Positions 35,901 through 46,208 of a stretch of 64,000 nt of DNA are shown here, one piece after another. Position 1 is the first letter of the stretch, and every line of letters begins with the position of its first letter. The notes below the pieces were generated by a model that saw only the letters and a list, made by a program, of their open reading frames with translations, made no database searches and was not told the origin of the DNA. The DNA is taken from assembly GCF_009730915.1 (NCBI RefSeq), contig NC_052495.1, positions 719,419-783,418 on the forward strand, in the 5' to 3' direction. The position numbers and the translations under genes were made by a program. This DNA comes from Dioscorea cayenensis subsp. rotundata (Eukaryota; Streptophyta; Magnoliopsida; Dioscoreales; Dioscoreaceae).

Positions 35901-38480
35901 GTGCCTCTTGTGTTGCAAGGTCAAGGATGAGATTGTGCCCTGCGTAGCACACAAAAGGGTAGTATTGTGCGCTGTTGTGAACAGTCTCATGGTGTGATAT
36001 CACCATTGACATCGAGTGAGATGCGATCTTTTCCTTGGCATTGTTACAATTAGTGCAGAGGGTGAGATTGCTCCTTCTTCACACGGGGAATGTTCATGCC
36101 CCATGCATTAGCTACAAGGTCAAGGGTCAGGTCATGCCTCACTCGTTTGGAAAAAGTTGCACTATTGTGCCTTGTTGTGGGAAGGCGCATGGTTTGATCT
36201 TGCCCTTGATGTTGTTGCAAGTACTATATTGAGTTGGGTGCAGTGTTGCCCTCGACATGGTCACAACTAGTACACATGATGAAGTCACTCTCTATCCATC
36301 AGGGGGGAAGCGGGAGATTGTGTCCTATACATTAGTTGTAAGGTCAAGGATGGGATTCCACTTAGCCTCAAAAGGGTGTTTTTGTGCCTAGTTGCGACCA
36401 TGATCTTTTCCTTGGTGTTGTTACGATAAGTACATAGGGTGAGACTACCTATTGTTGATGCGGGAAATGATCATATCTCATTTAGGTGTGAGATCATGCT
36501 TCAGTTGGCTGTAAACCGATGCCGTTGTGCCTTGTTGTGGGTATGCGCAGGATGTGATCTTGCCGTTGACATTGTTGCAATCACCATAATGAGTGAGGTG
36601 CAATCTCACCCTTAATGTTGTTGCAGCTAGTGCATAGAGTAAGGTTGTTTCTGTCCACATGAGGAATGATAGTGTTTTGTGTGTTAGTTATAAGGTTAGG
36701 GGTGAGATCGTGATCCACTTGGCTGTAAAAAGGTGCTATTGTGCACTGTTGCGGGCAAGTGCAATGTGTGATCTTGCCCTTAACATTGTTGCAATCACCA
36801 CATTGAATGAGGTCACTCCACTATCATGCGTGGAGAGATTGTGCCCCACACTTTGGCCATAATAGCACGATAGTTAAGATCATACCCTTTGCTGTGATGA
36901 CATACATCTTGCTCACTACGCTATTATGACCCAATGCTTTGTGTGATCTTGCCTTAGCCATTGTTATAACTTATAACCACCTTGTGAGGAACAATCGCTC
37001 CTCTAATCTTGTGTGTTAACTAATGCCTTAAGCGTCATCTTGCTTAGCTGCAATGGGTATAATAGCGTGTCTTGTGACTGTGTAGATGAGCTATTGTGCC
37101 CTGTTTTTGCCTTATTGCAACTAAGTGCGGGCATGATTGCTTCCTTAGCTTCGTTATAGCCAAAGCATGGGTTAAGGTTGCGCCCTAATAGGTGAGTGGT
37201 CATGTTAGCACTAGCGGCAAGAGCGGCAAGATTATACCACGACCGATGTAATGGTGCACAATAGCCTCCCAATGTTGTTGCAATTAAAGCTAGTGCTATT
37301 GTACTTTGTTTTGTCCTAGCACTAGCCGCGATTTTGCCCCTAGCATTGTGTGATGAGCTCGTGGGGTATAATAACTCTTTGGCCCTGGTGCCATTGTTTA
37401 AGTTGCTTTGAATGTTTTCTTGTGTCATGACTTTAGTTGAGGTTTTTAAGAAGGTTAAAAAGGTGGGAGAAAACCCTCAAAAAGGAGTAAATGCAAGGCT
37501 CGAACCTTGTGAACAATTGGTGCTAAATAGGAGGGTTCACGGATGTGGTAGTTTGATCAATTTCATATTTATTTTTCTTATGTTTTAATGTGTTTTCTTA
37601 ATTAATTTTCATTTAGGAGTGCGCCTTAGAGTGTCCCGAGTCATTAGAATAAAAAATAAGGTTAATCGGACACCAAATGAGCCGTTTAGAGCCATTTTAG
37701 TGTAAGGTGTTTGTGGTGTACAGTATCTACGGGCTGAAAGGAGACCGTATGGGAGGCCGTATGGAGGCGTATTTTTAGGGTTTAAAGCTATTTTAAGCCA
37801 TTTTTACTTCATTCCTTCTACACACTTCCACAAACCCTTTCTCCAATTTTCTCCTCCTCTAGAACCTTCATCCCCTTTTCTCTAACCTATCATTCTTGCT
37901 TTGAATCAAGAAGAAAACTCAAAGATTTCTCCTTCATCTCTCGAGAATGAGCTTTCCTTGGGGTTTTTGAGAAGTTTTGAGGTAAGGAAGTACTTCATTT
38001 GATCTTCTCCTCCTCTCTCTCTTTTTATTGGATTTCTTTGATATTATGGGTGGAGAATGATGGGTTTTGTTTGGATTTAGAGAATAGAAGAACTATGGAG
38101 TTGTAAAACCTTGAATCCATTGAGAGATTGGAGAAAGATCTTTATGTTCTAAATTAGGGTTACTGTAGCACCGAACCAAGTTTGGTTTCTTTTGCTTTTC
38201 TTGTTAGTTTTGAGGGTTGTGAGAGTATCATATTTGTTAGATATTCTTGCTAGAGTGCTTAGCAAACCCTAGAAGCACTCATTTTTCCAATTTAAGCATT
38301 ATTCTTCATTTTAATTAATTAAGTGATTGATAAAATTTCATTGCTTGTTTTGGTTGTTTAAATGCTTCTAGGAGGTGAGACTTCAACAAAGGGGAAAGAG
38401 CCGGTGGAGAAGTAACACCGGGGTGTCTTAGCTCGCCAAGTTTGTGAGTGGAATTTTATTAAATCATGGACTATATATCA

Positions 38481-38526
<46 letters not shown>

Positions 38527-38640
38527 CCTTTGAATGACAAGCTTTCTATCTATAAAACTCTTGAGATGTTATTCATTGGATTTGGAAATCATGAGTATTT
38601 ATGATTTGATTTCTTTCATGGTTTTTACTAAAGATCATAA

Positions 38641-38673
<33 letters not shown>

Positions 38674-38916
38674 ATGATTTGAAAACTATATGTTTTAGAA
38701 GATATGTTTGAATTATGTATCCTTATAGGTCAGTATGAGGTATAGCTCCATCTTTAGATATACCTCATACTGACCTAGTTACTCAAAATATTCGAGTAAA
38801 ATGGAGCTATACCTCATACATAATATATTAAAGTAATGATCTTTACTTGAACATCAATCTTTTATAAGGATACATAATTCAAACATATTTTCTAAAACAT
38901 ATAGTTTTCAAATCAT

Positions 38917-38957
<41 letters not shown>

Positions 38958-41231
38958 TTATGATCTTTAGTAAAAACCATGAAGGAAATCAAATAATAAA
39001 TTCTCATGATTTCCAAATCAATAAATCATCTCAAGGGTTTATAAATAGAGGGTCAGTTCAATGTATGAACAACCTGGCGATGTATAGGTCCATGGGTTAA
39101 AAGTTCACGCGGTGGTGGGCAGGTGTTCACTTGTTCAAGTCCCTGGGCGTTTGGCTGGTGGGGCTGAGCAATGTTGTCAATCATGATTGATTGAAATGAG
39201 GATGACAGCAGGTGGAAAATAGGATGGCTTCAGGATGTTGGGCACTCAGCAGATATCTGCGGTATGATACTCTCCTGACCTCAAGCTGTTGGTGGGACAG
39301 TCTCAGTGGCTGATCGGATCTGGATGACAGGCGTTCAGGGGATCAATGGAGGAGGAGGAGGACAATGGTGGCTATCAACTTGGGATGGGGAGATCTTGGT
39401 TTCAGATGGGTGGATGAGGTTCTGGAGGGAGAAAGCTGTGAAGAGAAGGAAAATGACAAAACAAACATGCAGCTCGGCTCCGTGGATACTGTGCACCACA
39501 AGCACTGGCACTAACTAAGCGGCTCATTCGGTGTCCGATTGACCTCATTTTTTATTCTAATGACTCGGGACACTCTAAGGCACACTCCTAAATGAAAATT
39601 AATTAAGAAAATACATTAAAACATAAGAAAAATAAATATGAAATTGATCAAACTACTACATCCGTGAACCCCTCCCATTTAGCACCAATTGTTCACAAGG
39701 TTCGAGCCTTGCATTTACCCCTTCTTGAGGGTTTTCTCTCACTTTTTTAACCTTCTTAAAAACCTCAACTAAGGTCCTGACACAAGAAAACATTTGAAGC
39801 AACTTAAACTCAATGAACAAAACATGAGCAAAGTAAAAAAAAAAAAAGTCGAACTCTTGTGATTTCGGTGTTTTTTTGTTGCGTGTGTGTTGTGGGTGGG
39901 GTTTGGGGGGCACTCAATACATCAGCGACTATGACTTGTGCGATCGTTGCAACAACACTATGGTGCAAGAACACGCCTCAACTTGAGGCAAAGGGGGAAC
40001 ATAACGCCTGATGTTGCCGTGGCTAGATAGGGCACTATTTGCCTCATTGCAATATATTTCGTCCTTCATAGTATTGCAGCTTAGAAACTATTGCAACTTA
40101 GAAAGATACTTTCGTCATAAGATTGATTGTGCCTATCACTCAAAGTGTCAAAATGGCCATGCTGGTCAGACATGGGCCCCCACTTTGGGGGTTCATCTGA
40201 TTTTAAAATGTTATTTAAAAATCTAAAAAATAAAAAAATTCTTTTTTTTTAATCTAAAAAATATAAATAATAAATTAGTAAAAATTCAAAATTGTGTGAT
40301 ATTTTTCCCAAACAGTGCTAGGCAATGCACCAGTTGACACCATAGCTTGTCACCCCTATAGCGATCATGGCCAGGCGTGGGACACAATCACTCTCATCTC
40401 TGTTAGCATTGTGCTTTTTCTTCCTTGGCAACCTCATGGCCAGACCGAGGGGAGATGGCATCCTTATAGGTTTTCATCAGCATGCGCCTTTCGGCCAACA
40501 CGCAATTGATATTATTTGAAGATAAATACCCTAACTGTGATTTTTAAAGGAAAACATTTTCATAAAAACAAGGACTATAAATAAAGAGAACAATCAAAGG
40601 GGAGAGTAAAGGGAAAGAATAAAGTTTCCAAAAAATCTTGTTAGTAATTTACCGCATTTTTAGTGTGTATGACCTGTTCCATTTTGCTTCTGTCACTCAC
40701 ATTCAAAACCTTTGGATTGATGCAGATCTATGCCGCATCATTTTTTGCAATTCCAGTTTTTCGGTGGTTCCTGCTGCTCAGAACAAATGCACGCATTGAG
40801 AGGCGAAATCTTGCAAGGCAGCAGCGTGCCAGAGCACTTGAATTGCCAAATCCTACACTTCGGAGTAAGGTAAAACTCAAATAAAAGCATTTCAATTTAG
40901 ATTAAATTTCACGTGATGAGATCCTTTTTTTCCCCCCTTTTCGGCAACATAAATCATCAATTAGTGATCTATGCTTCCCAGGCTTCATTAGTTCCTTCTG
41001 CTATCAATTAGCCAGATTTCTACCTGATTTATTATGGCCTTGCACAGCCATGTTGAATTTTGCTTCATCTGCTGTTGTGTTGGCCAGCTGTTGAATGCTC
41101 GAGACATGGCTCAAAGGAAGGTGATTGGATCTGACAAGATAGTATATAGCACCCAAAAAGATCTCATTGATCAAGACTATGATGCCAGAGATTGGGAACA
41201 GAGGTTTAAGGAATTGGAGAAATCAGATTAG
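29915..41231 (+). CDS. Chloroplast membrane protein, At5g03900-like
   Basis: Thirteen exons: 29915-30319, 30803-30910, 31011-31111, 31269-31355, 31985-32051, 32147-32212, 32399-32488, 32592-32657, 33092-33234, 33712-33798, 33882-33945, 40726-40869 and 41088-41231, giving 523 residues, as I recall for Arabidopsis At5g03900 (annotated as an iron-sulfur cluster biosynthesis family protein, role unproven). It has a Ser/Leu/Arg-rich transit peptide (MASISTCFASTTRLSHFP). A winged-helix-like segment RVTIGDVASRAGLKLDEAEK is followed by LYVFPRDYR. A membrane segment lies near 185-205 (IASIVLVYTTIIALI), then FFFRPSDLFWYWDPYYYRR. A second copy of the same module follows: GQYITSNGGVVAAEELAPYL and ILYRFPSLQ. 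More hydrophobic segments lie near 366-385 and 410-435. All junctions are GT-AG. The Met at 29915 was chosen because it starts a good transit peptide. Intron 11 is 6.8 kb and filled with repeats. Confidence 0.92.
34200..37391. repeat. Degenerate satellite-like array in intron 11
   Basis: About 3.2 kb, clearly richer in G and C than its surroundings, made of loosely repeated phrases such as GTGAGATTG, ATTGTGCC, TTGTTGCAA, AGTGCATAGGGTGAG and TGTGATCTTGCCCTT. The phrases recur at irregular intervals of about 150-340 bp (for example near 35710, 36050, 36270, 36425 and 36630). No long frame is open on either strand. It looks like an old, diverged tandem array. I do not recognise a known family. 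Confidence 0.6.
37733..38480. other. Non-repeated part between the left arm and the inner hairpin
   Basis: CT-rich, leader-like sequence (pyrimidine tracts near 37805-37880 and 38005) with no coding potential. It resembles the internal leader of an LTR element more than a gene. I could not identify an LTR pair or a primer-binding site. Confidence 0.3.
38484..38522. repeat. (TA)n microsatellite
   Basis: About 19 TA repeats just outside the inner hairpin. Confidence 0.9.
38550..39045. repeat. Inner long hairpin with a nested stem
   Basis: The left arm is 38550-38727 and the right arm is 38863-39045, inverted and nearly identical over about 180 bp including an internal (TA)n tract. Shared parts include TTTGGAAATCATGAG, CATGGTTTTTACTAAAGATC and TGTTTGAATTATGTATCCTT. 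The 135-bp loop holds a perfect 17-bp stem: 38728-38744 pairs with 38759-38775 (GGTCAGTATGAGGTATA). A further partial copy, GGAGCTATACCTCATAC, lies at 38803-38819. Confidence 0.9.
39900..40500. repeat. Second part of the degenerate array
   Basis: Sequence of the same character as 34200-37391. The segment near 40355-40470 (ATGGCCAGGCGTGGGACACAA) resembles 34499-34610 (ATGGCCGAGCGTGGGACATAA), which suggests that one array was split by the inverted-repeat insertion. An AT-rich stretch at 40200-40310 interrupts it. Confidence 0.5.
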
Positions 41232-42454
41232 AAGGTCTGGAGATTTTTTTTTCTTGCCTTTGCATCCAGATGTGGTAAGCACTAAGATTCCAAGAATACT
41301 GCATCCCAACCCATGCAACCCATATGGCATTTTGCTTTTTATCAGATTTGTGGGATGGTGGAGTCCTAGGTTCTTGCAATGCCTTGCCATCAGCTGTTAT
41401 CCTGTATATCTACTTTCCCTTGCAGATCTTTTGACCATTTGATTTCAGAATGGACCAACCCTTTTTGATGCTAACATCAAAAGTGGTCATCAGGCAAGAA
41501 CACAACAAGTGTAGATGTTATATCCTAATGTAAAAGTATGTTATGGCCCAGTACATAAGAAAGATGAAAAGCAGCCATCACAGACTGATGGTCACATACC
41601 TTTATTGATGCATGGTATATATTTATGGATGTGAAAAATGTTTGCATGCTTGGGCATTTTCTTCTATGGGATCTGTGAGGTGTTTTTACAAAATTTAAAA
41701 ACTTAAAAAATAAAAACAAACATAATTAGTGCAAAAGTAGATGGAGTTGTGATTTATTTTATGGAAAACTTTATTTTTCTTATGTTTGGATGATATCATA
41801 ATGTCTATCTTGATGTAAAAAAAAAAAATTAAAATAATGATATTTTTACATAATAAGTTTTAAGAATAGCTTTTCCAAATGACATGTTCTAAGTTGGCAT
41901 TAGTATATGTTTTTTTTTTTCTTTTTTCTCCAAATTTGGATTAATTTTTTAAATAAGTTTATTTTTATCATTTAAATCTTAAATAGTAAATAATAAACCG
42001 AAAATCTCTTTCTAAACCTTAAATTGTAAATTAAAATTTTATATTTAAAGCTTAGTATTTATATTTAAATTTAATATTATAAGAATTTATAATTTTTTAT
42101 AGTTTTTAAATTTTATGGTTTGTATGTTTAAATTTGATTTTATGGAATAAATAATAAGGTGAATAGTAATATAGCTGTCAATTTAACACCCACTCCACGT
42201 CATTCAAATAATTTAATTGGGAAAATAAATATAGCATTTTTCACAAAAAGTTATCCCAGGTGGATGCATTTTCTATACATATAATTCTTTTTGTTATGGA
42301 TTAGTTTCATCTAGTGAAAATTTTATAATTATAATTAAAATTTGAAATTTTTAATATGTTTTCTTTTACATGTTTAACATTTTAAAATATTTAAAATTCA
42401 AAATATTTCAAAACATATCAATAAAATTTTAAAAAATAATATATATATATATAT

Positions 42455-42640
42455 ATATAATGCATCGTCTGTCAACCGTTGGATTTCGATCCAATGGTTC
42501 TAAATTATTTCATAAATGGTATTACTGTGCTTATAAATAGTAGCACAGTTAAAAATGAGATGTATATAATAATTTGATCTGAACCGTTCAATCAATTTAT
42601 ACACAGTATTTGAACAAATCTGAACCGTCCAACCTTATTT
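42455..42640. mobile_element. MITE-like fragment
   Basis: The sequence CAACCGTTGGATTTCGATCCAATGG at its left end belongs to the same family as the element upstream of the PPR gene (52585-52750). A related CTGAACCGTTCAATCAATTT and CTGAACCGTCCAACC follow on the right. The ends are poorly defined. Confidence 0.4.
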
Positions 42641-43083
42641 CTACTACACTGAAAGCAAACATTTTAAAAACACTAACCCATAATTAGGTCTCACTACAAC
42701 ACCCTAATAATTAGGGTGCGTAACTACGAACGTATGCAGATGATGTTATATATATATCAAACTCTACTAATAATTTTATAAAAGAAAAGGATAACAAACA
42801 CTGCCCAAAGAGGATGGAAATGGCTATCTAGAGTCTACCGAATTATTAATCTCAATAAAAATAATAAGTAAATAAATAAATAAATAAATAAATAAGCTAA
42901 CAATGAAGCGTGCAACTCATCTTATGTCTGTTTCCTATACCGTCTAATAACTATGACCGACTTTCAAAACATTAAAAATAAGATTATTGATCCATGTCGA
43001 GGTTTTTAAAGTAAAATATTGATGGCTATGGCTTTCAAATATAATGAAAAAGAAAAGGGTGAAGGAACATAATAGAGTACTGA

Positions 43084-43809
43084 TTATTTAACATGCTTCT
43101 TGATCACTGCTTTCAGATCAAACAAGTTAAGAAACACAACAACACAGTTAAAGGTTTCACCTGTCCGATCTTGATAAAAAAATAGCGTGTAGTAAAAAAA
43201 TTTGACGGGCATGAGAAAAGAAAACATGTATTGAAGGCTTGAAGCTAAAGAAATCCAAAAAGCGAAGCAAATGATCAATTTGCAAAGACCTACAACAACG
43301 AATGGAATCAAAGAGTAGAGACCCATAACCAGAGTACCTGAGATCAATAGCAATAGAATTCAAGAAAGAAGAAAACGAGCATTGAAGTGGAAGACATCTA
43401 AAATAAGAGAAAGTAACAATTAATTTCAAGAGACATACAAAGTAAAATTTTGGGTAAGAGATCGAAACGAATCAGAAGAACATGAGCAAGAAGGAGAGAT
43501 CCTAATTAAGAGAAAGAAAACAAGCATGGTAAAGATAAGACATACAAAATAAGAGAAAGAAATGATTGATTTCCAAAGATCTATAGCGTAGAAATTGAAG
43601 AAATAAGGCAAGATATCCAGATGCTCAAGAAAATCCAACAATGATCCATACAAACAAATCATAAGAAAGGAGATATTCAGCACCTGAGAGCAATGTCCAT
43701 AGAGATCAACAAACCCTAGTCGCAAGATAAGGGTTTCTCCTCCATTCCTCTCTCTCTGTCTGAGATCAAGAACTCGCTCATCAATCTTTATATAGCCACA
43801 CTGATACAA
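43084..43809 (-). ncRNA. Possible noncoding transcript with three diverged repeats
   Basis: On the minus strand a TATATAAAG box (43787-43797) is followed by a leader-like stretch with GACTAGGGTTTG and by CTCAGGTGCTG, which could be a splice donor. Downstream, three diverged copies of a block of about 80 bp lie near 43590-43506, 43438-43363 and 43290-43205. Their common theme is a TTG(C/A)AAAT or GAAAT-TAATT start, then TTTCTCTTATTTT and GTTTTCTTT. No long conserved frame is present. This may be a promoter-bearing transcript or just repeat DNA. Confidence 0.25.
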
Positions 43810-44264
43810 ATGAGACGGGCATCTGCATTCTTGAGGGCAATCAGGTCATTTCACAAAATTGTTTTATTTGAATGTGGCGCACAAATTTAACGGCTCTCAT
43901 TAAACAAGGATGACACATGTACGGGAGTCCTTAGGTCACTGGTGTGGATATTTAATCAAGCTTGGAAACAAAAATATAAAGTTATAAACCTTATCAAATC
44001 TGATTTAACATAATAAACCTAAAAAAATGCACAAATAGAAATACCAGAACAAAAAAAAAGGAAAGATTTATTTCTTGAAACACCAAGAATAACTACAAGA
44101 GTGTGACATCAAATTAAGGAATGTTATGATTTACTGTTCCATCTGGATTCAAGACAGTAGAATCATATTTCAAACTGAGAAAGGGAACAAAATGAGTATC
44201 GCTATTGGTGCTGAAAGATCTTATTCAGAGCAAATGTTAAAGAGATGTTACTGCTCACTGTGCT

Positions 44265-46208
44265 TCATTCAGATGGTCTTTGCCCCAAGACTGGAATATC
44301 CTCGTACCTCTTCTGCATTATATGGTCAAAGCCCGAGTTAGTTGATTGTATTTCCACAATGAGAACTAGATGGCCAAGATAAGTAGTATCAGGCTTCAAT
44401 GAATCAATAGATTTCAGATTAACTACAGACAAAATAAAAATAACAACTTTCATTTTAAAAAAAAACCCCCAAGTTGAAAGGAATTGTTTCTGATGAACCA
44501 GTTGATCCCTAAAATAAATTCTGTACTGACAAGCAAATTCACAGAAGTCAATAGATTTTTACAAATGCGATAAACGTAGCAGTTAAGGACGTGCACACAA
44601 CCGGGACTTGAGAAGTTGAGAAGATAATAGAATCAAGCATTTCTTCCATCAAAATTTACCGAAAAGATAAAGCCTCCCCTTCCACTAGTTACTCTACTGA
44701 GATAAATCACAAGATGAGCCAGAGTAGTTCTGATTACTAATCAAGAAAGCATGTTAAAATTGGTATAACTTCAAGCAAGTCCATGTTAAATAACAAACAC
44801 AGATACGAAAAGAAGGGAAAAAAAAGTTAGTACAGATATGCCTTGAAAGAAATATATCCTAAAGTGCATTATGCACAAAAATCGTGAAAGTATCTTAGTT
44901 TTTATTTTTCATTTTGGAATGGCACGTCAAGGAAAAGTAGCTTCCATTTTACCCTTAACCATGTTCACAAACCCATCTTGCTTTTGCAAACTAAAATAAA
45001 AATATCTATTTCAAAAAGCAACCTTTCATAAGAAGTTCAATAAGCTTCAAATTCAATTGAATATAAAAACACACGTATTTTGTGGCCAAAATGTAAGGCA
45101 TAGCCAAAAGGCCAAAAGGGGCTCTTAACATTAGAAAGGCGGTGAGTTTCAGATATAATACCCCAACATTGTTGTGCTCCCATAGCTTGTGAACTCCATA
45201 ATCCACAGCCTGTGGGGAAAAAATTCATTTTATGTCAAACAAAACACACAAGCTCAATGTCAATAATTTAAAAATCTAAGGCATAATCAAATACAAAGCA
45301 TAAAAATTAAAATTTAAAGACAACGCAAATACAACTGCACATCTAAAAGCTCAAATATCAACCAGTTCATAATTGTTTAAGAAAACCACAAAATTTATCT
45401 AGTCCATGAACATTAGTATATATATATATATATATATAGATGAAGATAAAGTAAGCAGTTCAAAATAATTTGTTAGCATTTTCATGAATTTCTCTGTAAC
45501 CAACTAACTCTTATTATTATTATTATTATTATTTTTATTATTTATTTATTTATTTTTTTTTTTTTTGTTACAAATAGGTCACGAGCACCTACATTTAAAA
45601 AAAGTCCGGGATGGACAGAGGTGTAGAGCAAGCTCAATAAACAACTATGCCCAATGAGGTTTGGGGTTCAATCTCAGTTCCTTCCTGAAATGAACACTTA
45701 CGAAAAACCGTCGGTTAACTCTCATAATTTGGACATCAAAACTTTTACATGAAACAGAATGACTTGTTAAAAATTTCATAAATTTCCCATATACATACAT
45801 ATATCCTAAAAGATAAACATGAAAAAAAACACACACACACAATTGCCATAGACACTGTTTGGATCTCTAAACACTTATCAACAAGATCTGAAGCTACTAA
45901 TTTCTGATAATACCAAAAGAAATCTTCCATCATAGAAATCAATTTGAATAAAATCGATCAGATTCAGATCATGAAACCCTAAATATGGAGAAAATTTTCC
46001 TAAATCTTAACAACAATAGATCATAAGATAAAGCAGGCAAATCAATGATAGAGGGATCCAAATCAAGGATGGAAGAGGGCAAGAGGCATACGCGTTCGCC
46101 GAGGAAGGCACCAGCGACGACGAAGGTGACGTAGACGGAGTTGCGGCGCATGAGGACGCGATAGAGCCCTTCCCAAACCCCTCGTCCGCTTCTGGCCACT
46201 GCCTCCAT
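44265..46208 (-). CDS. QCR9: Cytochrome bc1 complex subunit 9 (QCR9)
   Basis: Three exons on the minus strand, 46092-46208, 45162-45209 and 44265-44312, give 70 residues. QCR9 is a small single-pass subunit of respiratory complex III in the mitochondrial inner membrane and helps hold the Rieske protein. The sequence is typical of the plant protein: RGVWEGLYRVLMRRNSVYVT, FVVAGAFLGERAVDYGVHKL, WEHNNVGKRYEDIPVLGQRP and the end SE. One membrane helix covers about residues 23-40. Length fits the family (about 70). The two introns are each nearly 900 bp, very long for such a small gene. Intron 1 contains a SINE-like insertion. The first in-frame Met gives the standard N-terminus. Confidence 0.95.
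45540..45730 (+). mobile_element. SINE-like insertion in QCR9 intron 1
   Basis: A segment with GTAGAGCAAGCTCAATAAAC near 45622 and GGTTTGGGGTTCAATCTCAG near 45658 has spacing and motifs like a pol III promoter, preceded by a T-rich tract. It lies in the intron, antisense to the gene. Borders are uncertain. Confidence 0.35.

Larger units (their letters stand above)
37392..39815. repeat. Outer inverted repeat, arms about 340 bp
   Basis: The left arm (37392-37732) and the right arm (39480-39815) are inverted copies with some substitutions and small indels. Shared landmarks on opposite strands are TTTTCTTGTGTCA, CGAACCTTGTGAACAATTGG, TTAATTAATTTTCATTTAGG, GAGTGTCCCGAGTCATTAGA and AATCGGACACC. 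The right arm read forward contains GGTTCGAGCC, similar to a pol III B box. The central 1.7 kb includes an inner hairpin. It could be two copies of one element inserted head-to-head, or a single foldback element. Confidence 0.8.
33946..40725. other. Oversized intron 11 (6.8 kb) full of repeats
   Basis: All other introns of this gene are under 750 bp. This one spans 6780 bp, yet the exons on both sides join in perfect phase (SEIFPFLQ to IYAASFFAIP). Inside are a degenerate repeat array, nested inverted repeats and more array sequence. The gene body therefore appears intact despite the insertion. Confidence 0.85.
41232..44264. other. Intergenic region between At5g03900-like gene and QCR9
   Basis: The first 500 bp is probably 3' UTR. 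Plain AT-rich DNA follows at 41730-42430. A MITE-like piece lies at 42455-42640, and a possibly transcribed, repeat-containing stretch lies on the minus strand at 43084-43809. The last 300 bp is likely QCR9 3' UTR. Confidence 0.5.

Noticed and set aside
37003-37428. 141-codon minus-strand frame in the intron 11 array
   Set aside because: It lies in degenerate repeat DNA, overlaps the end of the inverted repeat and shows no recognisable domain.
38450-38670. CRISPR-like regularity from TA tracts and repeats in intron 11
   Set aside because: There are no direct repeats with unique spacers; the pattern is microsatellites and inverted arms in a plant nuclear intron.
43157-43809. Minus-strand open frames of 90-127 codons downstream of QCR9
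   Set aside because: They are hydrophobic, low-complexity readings of T-rich DNA with no family resemblance.
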